In this document: piece by piece, positions 32,114 to 45,248 of the stretch
Position numbering within the stretch: the stretch's first letter is position 1
Layout: each line of letters begins with the position of its first letter
DNA from: Allacma fusca
Taxonomy: Eukaryota; Arthropoda; Collembola; Symphypleona; Sminthuridae
Assembly: GCA_947179485.1 (NCBI GenBank)
Contig: OX359246.1
Span: 28,148,001-28,212,000 of the forward strand
Direction: 5' to 3'
DNA: 64,000 nucleotides
Notes under the pieces: model-generated
Told to the model about the DNA's origin: nothing
Seen by the model: the letters and a program-made list of their open reading frames with translations, nothing else
Database searches by the model: none
Program-made: the position numbers and the translations under genes

Positions 32114-34013
32114 ATGGAGCAGAACAGGCAGTGTCGACACCACTTTAAAACATTGACCATTCTGAATCTAAGTGATTGTAATTATTGTCAAAAGCGATTC
32201 AAGACAACTAATGCTACTAATGTCAAGAGGCATTTACGAATTTGCAAGCCGGATGTAAGCAAGGATGTGGGAGGGAAAGACATACCAGCACCCAATTTGG
32301 CAAGAACTTTTAAACCTCTATCAGCGGTATCTTTCAGCTAGTATTATCCGCGTAACCATCCAAAGCAATCGAAAAAATCTAGCTTTTCTAGCCGGAGGTA
32401 CATCAGAAGCAAAACGTCTTCTTCAAAGCCTCGAATTTATTTGTATTCATATAGCAGATCCTAAGCTAAGGGTCCCAAATTATCGCACAGTAAATTCTGA
32501 CATTAAAAATTTGTGGCTATTAGTAAAAGCCACATTGAAAAGCTAATAAAACCTATCCGCAGAATGACAATTTCTTCGGATATCTGGTCAAAGAAGGGTC
32601 AAGTGAGCAGCTATTTAAATTATTGCAACATTTTATTGTGATAAACTGAAGAGAAAGGTTGAAGTAGTTTTGTCGGTTTCCTAGATTGAATCGGTTAGTC
32701 ACACAGCGAAGGACATCGTTTGAGAAATGAAAGACGTTATTGCGAAATATGATATCCAACCGCAACAGGTCTGGCGCTGCATGACAGATGGTGCCTCAAA
32801 AATGATTGCTGGTCATCGTCTAAGGAGTCCTGTCTTTAATCAAAAACCTCAAGCAACATCTGTCACTGAAGCAGGAATTACCAATGAAGTTTTTGCATGA
32901 TTATGGAATTGATGAAATCACAAGCGATTCACACGATATTTTGCAAGAAGTGTCAGTAATCCAGGAAAGGCATCGTTTGTCCGATTGTGAATTGCCAAAT
33001 CGTGATGCGCATATTGATTTTCACGGCTGGTATCGGACACTGACTTGTTTCATACATAAATTACTGCGTTGTGTGAGTGTCTGTAAGACAAGCTTTTCGG
33101 CAAAAAAGATCCAACCTGTCATTAAAAAGGCGTGAACTTGTTTCTTTCTGTGAAACTCGGTGGAATTACATTTTAAATGTATTTACACGCCTATTAAGGG
33201 TTAAGCAAGAACTGATTGATATCATAACTCCGCTAAAGAAAGACAAGTATATTATCACTGACGTCGAATGGGAGCAAATTGAAACAATTACGGGATTTCT
33301 AAAACCATTCATTGAATTCGCGAATACTAATTCCAAAGTGCAGGACGTAGTTTCAATAGAAGTAATTGTAACAATAATTCACTTGTACTAGAATCTTGAT
33401 GCTTACGAACCTGATGTATTTTTGGATAATTTTAGTCAGTCAATTAAATTAAAACTAACAGGAAAACTTTCGCACTGGTTTCTCGAAAAATTCAAGCAAC
33501 CATTAGAAGAAACATGTATATGCAACTTTGTTAGATCCTCGGTATAAATGCTTCTTACCAGAAGAAAAACAAAACCTCGCAAAAATATGTATAATTAAAG
33601 CGTTCAATAGTGTGCTGAATGAGTCTCAATCAGATCTTACGACTATTCCCGCCCAGCAACCTTCACAGAGTAGATTGCGAAAATCCAGTGGTTTACCACT
33701 ACTCTCTGGCATTAAATCTTCAGTTCTACTTGCACGATCAACAATTTCACAGACAACTCTAGATCCATTCAAAATAGAATTAAAGAAATATATGGAGTCA
33801 GTAGAATGTGACGAAATTGAAGAACGCTATAATGTTCTGAACTTTTGGGAAGGTATGAAGTATCAGTTTTCACTCCTTTTACCCCTTGCATTGGACACTT
33901 TATCGATTCCATCTTCCACAGCCAATGTAGAGTGTATGTTTTCTACCGCTGGAAGCTTATCCACAAGAAGGCGTTACAGTTTGGAAGGGGAAAACCTCGA
34001 AGACAAGGTTTAG
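32114..34013 (+). pseudogene. hAT transposase, frameshifted, unit copy 1
   Basis: In order: a BED finger (DCNYCQKRFKTTNATNVKRH, closing Cys in place of His), PNYRTVNSDI and MTISSDIWSKKG, WRCMTDGASKMIAGH, CETRWNYILNVFTRLL, LLDPRYKCFLP, and the C-terminal hAT dimerisation block (SSTANVECMFSTAGSLSTRR). The usual ER of that block is EC here. The segments lie in different frames (32114-32341, 32265-32546, 32884-33135, 33077-33391, 33528-34013), with stops between, so it is inactive. All three unit copies share the same breaks, so decay came before the triplication. Confidence 0.85.
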
Positions 34014-34285
34014 TTAACTAAAAATAAGCAGTTGTTGGAAGAAAGTTTAAAAAATGCGAGTAGTCAGTAGCTAGCTTTACTAATATTTGTAGCTAGTTCA
34101 CAGGAGTGTAATATATAATTGTACTAGTTATTTAGTTACAATTGAAATGAGTATATTTTGTAGATCTTTGCAATGTTAATTGTGATTTTATTTTAAGGTT
34201 TGTTACATTACAAGGATTAAAAACAGGTTACATATTCACGATTGGGAATTGTAAATTTCGCTTCATATAATCCCAAAACTGTTTT

Positions 34286-34400
34286 TAGGACGGCGTCAGT
34301 CCCCTTGTAAGATAGTTTTGTCCGTGGGTCCGTATGTCCTTCAGTTTTCCTCCGAAACTGTATAACCAATTTCGTTCACTTTTTAACATTGTTTATGCAG
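34286..34400 (-). mobile_element. Tc1/mariner-type MITE end, reversed, unit copy 1
   Basis: Starts at TAGGACGGCGTCAGTCCCC, the family terminus in reverse orientation, followed by the complement of the ACGGACAAAAC..TATT region. Inserted in the 3' part of the hAT element. Copies at 44099-44213 and 53912-54026. Confidence 0.6.
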
Positions 34401-35435
34401 GAAACTCGTATGAGTTCGTTATTTATTGAAATCGTGGTCGTGTTCGTGTGTAAACCAATTAAATATGTACTTCCGGCACTTTTCCTTCAAAATTGCTCAT
34501 TTAGATTGTGTTCAAATTTTTTGTGAGCATTCTTTTTTCCAATTAGCTAAATGATTTTTTTATTGGTTGAAATCAGTCCTCGTGATAGTAAGCAACAAAA
34601 TTAAATGGAACAAAATCTTTTTTTCTCCCGAACTGTTCCACCGATTCTAATGAAATTTTTATATACCAGTTCATACTAGCACCACTATTTGTTTAAATTA
34701 TGAAAGCATTTTTTTTAAATTTGTAGCGTGCATTTTTTAAATGAATTCAGCATTATACAAAGGAGAAATGGCTGAAGCTGACGCAGTCCTACGCGACAGA
34801 TTTAAATAATCGTGGAGCGATGATTTTTGAAAATTAATTTTGATTCTCGATTATAGCAAATTTCAAACGTTGTTTGCAAATCTATTAGACGGCCAATACA
34901 ATATGGCAATACGGCCTATGCAATAGTATTTCGTTGAATATCTCTATCAGGAGCGGCATTAAAAGGAATGTGAAGAGATGTTGTCAAAAGCTATGACTGG
35001 TATGCAAATTGTTTGACGTGATAAATTAATTATTGCTGTTCAAAAAATTTGGATTTTTTTTTTACCATTCTCATATTCAATCATTTTGTGTTACAGTCAA
35101 CATGGTTCAAATAGAAAAGCATGTTCTTTTCCCGAATTATTTATTAAATTTCTAGCACACAATTGGTTGTAAAATTAGAGTTCGAAAATTAATGAAATAT
35201 TCGAAATTGAGATCACTAAAATGCGTATTCTCAAACTTGTAGTACTCTTGTGGTCTTAAATGCACATGGAATACATAATTGACTGACTGAGACTTTTACT
35301 AAGGACTTTTGGTGAGACTGAGACTGGTAGGGACTGATAAACCGATACAATAAGACTGAGTGGACTGACTGATACAATTCTACTTGCGACTGTTAGAGGA
35401 CTGTGACTGATCAAACCAAAGACTGCTTAGCCTTG

Positions 35436-36238
35436 CTCAATACGTGAGCTCCTGCTCGAAAGCACTCATCGAGTCCGAAGGACGTAATTTTTGATTTATA
35501 AACAGCTTGAACAATGGTTTGACGCTAAACGTGCAAGCATGCTTCACAATGCTTAACCATAGGACATACTATAGCATATGCAGAGTTGACCAAATGAAAA
35601 TGTCCTACGTTTTATGTCTGCCCGTTTGAAAATTCCCTGAGAATGCCAAAAGTACCGATGAAATGCCAAAAAAGCCCAACTTTCAATTGCATTTTGGGCA
35701 ATTTTGGCAAGCATTTAGAGCGTATTCGATTGTTTGTAAATAAATTTTATGCACCGCTCTTTTTTGTAGATTTTTTTGAAATACCTATCTTCATACCAAA
35801 ATTACACATTTTACAGAATGAATTAATCGAAAACAATACAACTTGGTAACTGTTAGTTTTCCTGCATCATAGCTTCCACTGTGTATTCTTCATCTATTTC
35901 ATACTCAACATCTCCTTGTTAGGGTAATAATACTACACGAAACTTTGGTTTTACCAATGTCTGCCAACTGAAGTCAAATATTATATATATTATATATATA
36001 CCCAACAGTTGTAGGATAGTTCACTAAAGGTTACAGAGAACTGTGGAAGGTAATTTGGAAATTTAATAATAACAGGTGACAACATTCGATTGAATAATTT
36101 ATTTATTATATTGTACTAAGAACTCAGCGGAGACTCTGATGTGAGTCAACATCCAATTAGCTATCTGTATTAACGCACTTGATGGCTCCAACCAACGCCC
36201 TGCATATTCATGTCAGGAAAAGGTTGACCCAAGAAAAG
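35436..36238. other. unit segment between the hAT element and CPR gene 2
   Basis: Non-coding. 35440-35590 matches 62135-62275 in the older flanking copy (TTATAAACAGCTTGAACAAT and ATGCTTAACCATAG). 35615-35735 has several ATGCC/TTTTGGGCA motifs reminiscent of the element at 62324. From about 36006 it matches the promoter of CPR gene 1. Confidence 0.55.
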
Positions 36239-36246
36239 TATAAAAG
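36239..36246 (+). promoter_or_regulatory. TATA box of CPR gene 2
   Basis: TATAAAAG, 78 bases before the end of the 5' UTR, with CTCAGTTC initiator-like sequence about 35 bases further on. Equivalent boxes: gene 3 at 46052, gene 4 at 55865. Confidence 0.75.
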
Positions 36247-36323
36247 CCGAAAGGCACTGTCAACAAGGCACACTCAGTTCACTACTACTTGTGAGTTAAC
36301 AACAAGAAGAAAAATATTAAAAC

Positions 36324-37515
36324 ATGATCGGAAAGGTAAAGTGTTTAAATATTTTTGGGTCCCGAGCCTCGCGGAGAGCAATTTTTGTGGAGAATAATCT
36401 TTTGAAAAAAAGATTTTAAAATAACTGTTCTAACTGTCCTAAAGAATACAATTTCAAAAATTACTTTTCATTTTATTCAAACCTGCATGTAACTTATAGC
36501 CCCAGAACCTCCTGTTGCGCTGAACATTTAAAAAAAAATTAATTAAAAATTTTAATTTTGTAATTTATATTGTCGTCTAGTATTACGTTGCAGCAAGACC
36601 TTCAAACGAAATAGGGATCCAGGATAAAAATAATTCAAAGAGGGCAATTACCACGAATAATATGTAAAATTTTCAACATTTGGATTGTGTTTCAGGTTGC
36701 CGCTTTCTTGGCCCTCGTGGCTGCTGCCAACGCCGGGCTCGCCCCAGCTCTTGGTTACGCTCAAGCTCCATCTGTTACCTACTCCGCTGGACCAGCTATT
36801 GCTAAGGTCGCTGCTCCAGTCGCCTATGCTCAACCAGCTTACGCTGCCTATGCTGCCCCAGCTATTGCTAAGGTCGCTGCTCCAGTCGCCTATGCTCAAC
36901 CAGCCTACGCTGCTTATGCCCCAGCTGTCGCCAAGGTCGCTGCTCCACTTGCCTACGCCGCCCCAGTTGCCAAGGGTAAATTATAAAAACAAACTATAAT
37001 AATAATTTTCTGAAAAAATGTAAATATTCCACTAAAATTTTTAAAATTTTTTATGTAGTAATTTTATATGTAAATTTTGGTTATTCATAGTCGCCGTTGC
37101 CGAGCCCTTCGACCCCAACCCACAATACTCTTATGGATACTCCGTCGCTGATGCTTTGACCGGAGACTCCAAGACCGCCACTGAGACCCGTAATGGAGAT
37201 CTCGTTCAAGGACAATACTCTTTGGTTGAGCCCGATGGTGCTGTCCGTACCGTCACTTACACCGCTGATGCCATCAACGGATTCAACGCCGTTGTTGACC
37301 GTTCTGCCCCAGCTGTTGTGAAGACCGCCGTGGCTAAGGTTGCTGCCCCAGTCGCCTATGCTCAGCCAGCTTATGCTGCCTATGCTGCCCCAGCTATTGC
37401 TAAGGTTGCTGCCCCAGTCGCCTATGCTCAACCAGCTTACGCTGCTTATGCTGCCCCAGCTGTCGCCAAGGTTGCTGCCCCAGTTGCCTACGCTCAACCA
37501 GCTTACCTCGGTTAG
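36324..37515 (+). CDS. RR-2 cuticular protein (CPR), gene 2
   Basis: Exons 36324-36335, 36696-36975 and 37091-37515 give about 238 aa with the same phases as gene 1. Signal peptide [17 protein letters not shown]. The RR-2 domain is identical to gene 1. Protein differences from gene 1 are few (Thr to Ala in the signal peptide, Arg to Lys and Val to Ile in the repeats). Intron 1 lacks the hairpin found in gene 1, and intron 2 has diverged. Genes 2, 3 and 4 have identical coding sequences as far as I could read. Multiple identical copies may raise the output of one cuticle protein. Confidence 0.92.
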
Positions 37516-38099
37516 ATTCAGTTCCATTGAGTCTGGAATTGTTTCCTAAAATTAATATATATGACCCTTTTCTATGTATTACTTCTTTTCTTGTGTTTTC
37601 TTTCCCACTTCTTCAAATCTGTTTTCTACCATTTCTTGTACTTTTGATACATTCTGTTCCTTCTTTATTCTGTTACCCTGCGCATTATGTATTTATCTTT
37701 TCCCGGAAGGAAAAGTGTGCATGAACTATTCCCCTATGTTTCTATAAATAAAGATTTTCATCTACAAAAGTATATCACTTTGAGTAAATTCATTCACAAA
37801 TTTTGTTGGGTACGGATATATGTATGTATGTGTAATTGGTGTCACTATGTAATGACGTGTCGCAAGTTTTGCTAGAAGAGACGCATTTATAAGGACATTT
37901 TCTTCTGTGGGACAAAGTTTGGACACATTTCCATTCCTACGAATGGATTTATCGTTAAGCGTATTTTACTGAGTCATTTTAAGTACGGCTTTTTGATTCT
38001 TGAGGCGGTGTTCATATACTTATATATATGAAGAGAGTGCACTGTACGAATGCATACATAACCCAAGATTGGTGAAAAACACAATGTAATGTTACGCGT

Positions 38100-38474
38100 T
38101 CAGATATTATCTGCGTTGATTTTAATGGGAGGAAAATTTGCCTGAGTATATATGTACATATAATCAATAATAAGAGCAAGTATGATTGCAAACTGTTGGA
38201 AGCTTCTGTCGCTCGTCAGTATGAGGATAATTGTCTGTGGTTGTGGCACACATAACTTATCGTACTCGTAGTGCTGGCGCTTGAGAGCAAAGTAAGAATA
38301 ACTGATGAGAGTCACGGAAAGGAATGCATTAACGAAGACGATAACTGCAAACGCCAGTCACTCTTTTTGGGCTGCTCCTTTGGACAATCCCGTGCTTAAG
38401 CAGGAACGGTAGTAATACATGCTCAGTGCAAAGATGATTATTAATCCAATTACTATGGTCATGTTTGTGAACAT
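38100..38474 (-). pseudogene. membrane protein gene relic with in-frame TGA, unit copy 2
   Basis: Copy of 28287-28661; internal TGA at 38358-38360. Confidence 0.5.
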
Positions 38475-38886
38475 CTATAAAATCGAGAGTCTTCGACAGG
38501 TCTGCAGGTGTGTTTTGATCATGTACATCAGTTAGTATATTAATAGAATTAAATTATTACATTTGAGACTTTCAGTATTTAAATGGTTCAACATTTTTTT
38601 TCCGGTTAAATTTTAAAAGGCATCACTAGCTCATAGGCGGATACATTTAAAAAATCATATTCTTTATAAACTTATGATGGTAAGTGGCACTCTCCAACCA
38701 AATACGAATAATTCAGGCTTACGGTTGACACAAGTAGTGGTCATAAAAAATTTCATTAAAATCGGTTCTTGAGGTTTTTGAGACAACATGCGGATGTACA
38801 CACGGAAATACGGGTACGGAGAAGGCTGTTTTACTAGGGGGCTGACGACACCATAAAAAAGTATGGCTTTAGGATTGTAGAGCTAA

Positions 38887-39793
38887 CAGAGATGCGCATC
38901 AGCATATTAGCTACGTTACGTTACACTATTACTATAGGTTTTAAAATTGACGTTAATTATCATTACGTTACTAAGTATCGTATGCAAAATTCAGTGTTAC
39001 CGTTCCGTTACCACAAATCAACTGTAATACTCCAGTGTTAGTTTTCGTTACCATTAAAAAATATAAAATAGCCGTAGCTTTCCGTTATTGTTATTATTAT
39101 GTCCGCTCGTTATAAACTAAAATATCAAACATCTAGTGACACCAGACATTCCTGGTAAGCCAGAAATGTTGCGAAAAGGCAATTACAGTTTCTCTGCAGT
39201 TCATGGTTCACCTAAAATGTGATCCACTTCCCGACTACCAAATGTTGTAATCTCGTCATTTGACCTATAATGAAATTCATCTGTATAATTTAACTAGCCC
39301 CCGTATTCTCCACGATTTGTTTTAATTTACTAAACCCTTAATTCGTAAGCCGATCACACATCCTTTTTTGTGAGCAAAATCATGTGTATTATGCAAGCAA
39401 AAGGGTCTATAATTTCCTATGGAAATTTGTCCTGTTTTCAATAATGTACATAAATGATAATCAGGGTGTTCACATCCAACTGAAGTTTTTAGTATATCCC
39501 CCGTTTATTTACATGCGCAGTTACTCCAAACAAATGCAATATTAGCTGCTAATGCGTCATGTAAAAATATATATGTGCAAGCGTATATTGAATTGATAGC
39601 GCTGCGTTACGTGACAATATCGTTTTCTGTTTACACACGCTTAAACGTTATAGTTATTCCGATAAATGTTTATCACACCCTAGTTCCGTTACCGTTACGT
39701 TATTGCATTCTACAGATATATGCCGTTACGTTAAAAAACGACGTTATTGCGTTATTGTTGGGTACAAGTAACGTAACGGGCGCATCACTGAGG
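38887..39793. mobile_element. hAT-type MITE, unit copy 2
   Basis: Copy of 29074-29980 with the same termini and target duplications. Confidence 0.7.
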
Positions 39794-39895
39794 AGAGTTA
39801 ACAGTGGGAAGTAGTTGGGTTGGGATATATCAGATGTTTATGTACATACGTACATATATAATAAATAGGAATGTGTGAGCGGACTACATTCCCAA

Positions 39896-42800
39896 CAAGG
39901 CTATGCAGTCTTGGACTCACAGGACAGACTGAGTGGATAAACAACAGGACTGACTGAAGACTTGGACTATGACTGATACACAGCTCTATTTTAAAGACTG
40001 AGACTGACTGGGACTGACACAATTTAAGGCTGAGACTGACTGGGACTTGTTAGGTACACGACTGATGTTTATGTATTCAACTGATTGGGAGTTGCAATCC
40101 TCTAAACGATGTTCACTTCACATTATCCGAGCTACAATGAATGTATATTGGTGCTAGCCTTCCACCTAGCGTTGTATTTGTAAATTAAAAATCAAACGAC
40201 ATGCACTGTCCCTTTACGGCGAATGAATCCAAATTTAACGAGCGAAGCAGATGAAAACTGTGCCGATATAATTATTCGTGAAAATGAATCCTGATCACCT
40301 CTTAAAACCCGGATGAAGTTTAAGCGTTTCAACCCGAGTTTCTACATCAGGAAAACAAATGGGTAAGTCTAGGAGATTATTTGTTTACACTCACGAAAAT
40401 TAAATTTAAATTAGGAAGTTACATTTCATTCATTGCGCATTTTGAATTTGGCAACCTTGGTCTAGTTTCACCTCAGTCTACTTTTTCATTCCATTTCAGT
40501 TTTAAATTGCAATAATTAATTATAGTTTTTTAAATTCTTGAATTCCTGTAGAATATACTAGGATGCATCAACCAAATATTACGTCATTCTTGAAGAGACG
40601 CGAGAGAACTGATTTACAAGGTAAGGTACTAGCTAACTGATTTATAATATGAGCTATCTTATTTTTTATCTAAATTCAAAACATGATATCTTAAAATTTA
40701 AGTTTACAATGACTCCGGTGGACGTGAGCTAAATCAGAGTAGTCAGTACCTAGCACAATCCAGTTTTCTAACAGACGAAATTCCCAATAAAGTTACGGAC
40801 GAAATTTCTGGTAAGATTTAGTTTTTGATGTTACGGTTCTAGAGCTTTGCTCATTAAAAGGAACCAATTATAATTGGTTGAATCGAATTAATTGTTTCTG
40901 AGCAAGTCTAGTACATCATTAACCGAACATACACTGGGGTGCAATGATAACGGAACAGCGGTGATTAAATTCTTTCAATGACGTTAATGACGTCAGAAGG
41001 GTTCGAATTAAAAAATATTCGATGGCATATTGTTGAGAACTTAATGGCGTTCCCTTGACATGCTTATAATTTGCAATAGCGCCATTAGTAAATTTTAGGC
41101 GGGCTTCGATGTAAACAAAGTCCAAAATAGCCCTTGCATAAGTGATGGAACACGACTGACTATGGTACAATCTGAGATGGATAACTAAAGGTACGTAATT
41201 TTATTTTAATTAAAATAAAGCACAAACACATGTTAGTGCCTTTTAGAATTCCCTTATCCACATATTGGTCAATATGTAACCGCAAAGAAAGGAGATTCCA
41301 ATACCGGTGAGAGAGCTAGTGATCGAGAAGTGGAGGAACTACGGTAAAGATCCTCCAACGTATAGGCAGATTGCCAAAGAGGTCCGCCTAAGACCCACAA
41401 CGGTCTTCAACACTATTAAAAAATACAAGAACACTGTTATCGTCGAAAATCGTATAATCTAATACTATATCTTATAATACAATGTTTTTCACATTCACAG
41501 AGATTCCACATAAGCTTTAGTCATGTTTTAAAATTATTGCCGAATGATTTTGAAATAGTAAAAAGTAAGTAAGATATTTCAAATTACTTTTAATGTCTAA
41601 CATTCTTGAGAATTTTGAAACCATATAAAAAATTTCGCTTAGTAATTTTTATAAAGTGACATGTAAAACCTGATAAAAATTAACTAGAACTAATTCTGAT
41701 TAGCCGACGAATTAAGTTCAATATGGCTGCTCAAACCTTTGTGGTAGCACTTAACGGGAATACTTTTTTGGACATCCGTAGTAAATGTTGGCACTAATTT
41801 AGTACCACATATTTTTCCTTGCAAATCTATAGCGCTTTGAATCAACGCAATTTATTTTTTGTTTCAGAACAAGGCGACACCGTTGAAGTTTTTTTGTAAC
41901 AGAGTCGGCCGTACCAGGGGCAGAGAATGGAGCAGAACAGGCAGTGTCGACACCACTTTAAAACATTGACCATTCTGAATCTAAGTGATTGTAATTATTG
42001 TCAAAAGCGATTCAAGACAACTAATGCTACTAATGTCAAGAGGCATTTACGAATTTGCAAGCCGGATGTAAGCAAGGATGTGGGAGGGAAAGACATACCA
42101 GCACCCAATTTGGCAAGAACTTTTAAACCTCTATCAGCGGTATCTTTCAGCTAGTATTATCCGCGTAACCATCCAAAGCAATCGAAAAAATCTAGCTTTT
42201 CTAGCCGGAGGTACATCAGAAGCAAAACGTCTTCTTCAAAGCCTCGAATTTATTTGTATTCATATAGCAGATCCTAAGCTAAGGGTCCCAAATTATCGCA
42301 CAGTAAATTCTGACATTAAAAATTTGTGGCTATTAGTAAAAGCCACATTGAAAAGCTAATAAAACCTATCCGCAGAATGACAATTTCTTCGGATATCTGG
42401 TCAAAGAAGGGTCAAGTGAGCAGCTATTTAAATTATTGCAACATTTTATTGTGATAAACTGAAGAGAAAGGTTGAAGTAGTTTTGTCGGTTTCCTAGATT
42501 GAATCGGTTAGTCACACAGCGAAGGACATCGTTTGAGAAATGAAAGACGTTATTGCGAAATATGATATCCAACCGCAACAGGTCTGGCGCTGCATGACAG
42601 ATGGTGCCTCAAAAATGATTGCTGGTCATCGTCTAAGGAGTCCTGTCTTTAATCAAAAACCTCAAGCAACATCTGTCACTGAAGCAGGAATTACCAATGA
42701 AGTTTTTGCATGATTATGGAATTGATGAAATCACAAGCGATTCACACGATATTTTGCAAGAAGTGTCAGTAATCCAGGAAAGGCATCGTTTGTCCGATTG

Positions 42801-45248
42801 TGAATTGCCAAATCGTGATGCGCATATTGATTTTCACGGCTGGTATCGGACACTGACTTGTTTCATACATAAATTACTGCGTTGTGTGAGTGTCTGTAAG
42901 ACAAGCTTTTCGGCAAAAAAGATCCAACCTGTCATTAAAAAGGCGTGAACTTGTTTCTTTCTGTGAAACTCGGTGGAATTACATTTTAAATGTATTTACA
43001 CGCCTATTAAGGGTTAAGCAAGAACTGATTGATATCATAACTCCGCTAAAGAAAGACAAGTATATTATCACTGACGTCGAATGGGAGCAAATTGAAACAA
43101 TTACGGGATTTCTAAAACCATTCATTGAATTCGCGAATACTAATTCCAAAGTGCAGGACGTAGTTTCAATAGAAGTAATTGTAACAATAATTCACTTGTA
43201 CTAGAATCTTGATGCTTACGAACCTGATGTATTTTTGGATAATTTTAGTCAGTCAATTAAATTAAAACTAACAGGAAAACTTTCGCACTGGTTTCTCGAA
43301 AAATTCAAGCAACCATTAGAAGAAACATGTATATGCAACTTTGTTAGATCCTCGGTATAAATGCTTCTTACCAGAAGAAAAACAAAACCTCGCAAAAATA
43401 TGTATAATTAAAGCGTTCAATAGTGTGCTGAATGAGTCTCAATCAGATCTTACGACTATTCCCGCCCAGCAACCTTCACAGAGTAGATTGCGAAAATCCA
43501 GTGGTTTACCACTACTCTCTGGCATTAAATCTTCAGTTCTACTTGCACGATCAACAATTTCACAGACAACTCTAGATCCATTCAAAATAGAATTAAAGAA
43601 ATATATGGAGTCAGTAGAATGTGACGAAATTGAAGAACGCTATAATGTTCTGAACTTTTGGGAAGGTATGAAGTATCAGTTTTCACTCCTTTTACCCCTT
43701 GCATTGGACACTTTATCGATTCCATCTTCCACAGCCAATGTAGAGTGTATGTTTTCTACCGCTGGAAGCTTATCCACAAGAAGGCGTTACAGTTTGGAAG
43801 GGGAAAACCTCGAAGACAAGGTTTAGTTAACTAAAAATAAGCAGTTGTTGGAAGAAAGTTTAAAAAATGCGAGTAGTCAGTAGCTAGCTTTACTAATATT
43901 TGTAGCTAGTTCACAGGAGTGTAATATATAATTGTACTAGTTATTTAGTTACAATTGAAATGAGTATATTTTGTAGATCTTTGCAATGTTAATTGTGATT
44001 TTATTTTAAGGTTTGTTACATTACAAGGATTAAAAACAGGTTACATATTCACGATTGGGAATTGTAAATTTCGCTTCATATAATCCCAAAACTGTTTTTA
44101 GGACGGCGTCAGTCCCCTTGTAAGATAGTTTTGTCCGTGGGTCCGTATGTCCTTCAGTTTTCCTCCGAAACTGTATAACCAATTTCGTTCACTTTTTAAC
44201 ATTGTTTATGCAGGAAACTCGTATGAGTTCGTTATTTATTGAAATCGTGGTCGTGTTCGTGTGTAAACCAATTAAATATGTACTTCCGGCACTTTTCCTT
44301 CAAAATTGCTCATTTAGATTGTGTTCAAATTTTTTGTGAGCATTCTTTTTTCCAATTAGCTAAATGATTTTTTTATTGGTTGAAATCAGTCCTCGTGATA
44401 GTAAGCAACAAAATTAAATGGAACAAAATCTTTTTTTCTCCCGAACTGTTCCACCGATTCTAATGAAATTTTTATATACCAGTTCATACTAGCACCACTA
44501 TTTGTTTAAATTATGAAAGCATTTTTTTTAAATTTGTAGCGTGCATTTTTTAAATGAATTCAGCATTATACAAAGGAGAAATGGCTGAAGCTGACGCAGT
44601 CCTACGCGACAGATTTAAATAATCGTGGAGCGATGATTTTTGAAAATTAATTTTGATTCTCGATTATAGCAAATTTCAAACGTTGTTTGCAAATCTATTA
44701 GACGGCCAATACAATATGGCAATACGGCCTATGCAATAGTATTTCGTTGAATATCTCTATCAGGAGCGGCATTAAAAGGAATGTGAAGAGATGTTGTCAA
44801 AAGCTATGACTGGTATGCAAATTGTTTGACGTGATAAATTAATTATTGCTGTTCAAAAAATTTGGATTTTTTTTTTACCATTCTCATATTCAATCATTTT
44901 GTGTTACAGTCAACATGGTTCAAATAGAAAAGCATGTTCTTTTCCCGAATTATTTATTAAATTTCTAGCACACAATTGGTTGTAAAATTAGAGTTCGAAA
45001 ATTAATGAAATATTCGAAATTGAGATCACTAAAATGCGTATTCTCAAACTTGTAGTACTCTTGTGGTCTTAAATGCACATGGAATACATAATTGACTGAC
45101 TGAGACTTTTACTAAGGACTTTTGGTGAGACTGAGACTGGTAGGGACTGATAAACCGATACAATAAGACTGAGTGGACTGACTGATACAATTCTACTTGC
45201 GACTGTTAGAGGACTGTGACTGATCAAACCAAAGACTGCTTAGCCTTG
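39896..45248 (+). mobile_element. hAT-family transposon, unit copy 2
   Basis: Copy of 30083-35435, with the same nested fragments (exons 40563-40810, HTH fragment 41295-41462). Confidence 0.75.
41927..43826 (+). pseudogene. hAT transposase, frameshifted, unit copy 2
   Basis: Same reading-frame breaks as at 32114-34013, showing it was dead before it was copied. Confidence 0.85.

Larger units (their letters stand above)
30083..35435 (+). mobile_element. hAT-family transposon (5,353 bp), unit copy 1
   Basis: The ends are inverted repeats: CAAGGCTATGCAGTCTTGG on the left and the complement of CAAGGCTAAGCAGTCTTTGG on the right. Subterminal arrays of GACTGA-type motifs lie at 30105-30235 and 35280-35410. 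It carries a degenerate hAT transposase (32114-34013), two short spliceable exons (30750-30997), a Tc1-type HTH fragment (31482-31649) and a reversed Tc1-type MITE end (34286-34400). The site without it is represented at about 62080-62140 in the older flanking copy. Confidence 0.75.
27716..37528 (+). repeat. 9,813-bp tandem unit, copy 1
   Basis: The unit runs from the 3' UTR of one CPR gene to the same point of the next. The period is exactly 9,813 bp (27343, 37156, 46969 and 56782 are equivalent positions). I set the phase at the first base after the last difference between gene 1 and genes 2-4 (C at 27715). Contents in order: CPR 3' flank, membrane-protein relic (minus), Tc1-type MITE, hAT MITE, hAT element, CPR gene. 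Confidence 0.95.

Noticed and set aside
36179-36397. 72-codon frame upstream of CPR gene 2
   Set aside because: Covers the TATA box, 5' UTR, first exon and donor site of the CPR gene, so it is not translated as such.
36648-36899. Minus-strand frame rich in Ser, Gly, Trp and Asp opposite CPR exon 2 (also 26843-27091, 27268-27714 and unit copies)
   Set aside because: Complement of the Ala/Pro/Tyr repeat codons; repetitive codon use keeps several frames open. No start context or splice structure of its own.
36685-36999. Plus-strand Leu/Pro/Gln-rich frames overlapping the CPR exons
   Set aside because: Out-of-frame reading of the same repeats; the CPR frame has the signal peptide, RR-2 domain and splice sites.
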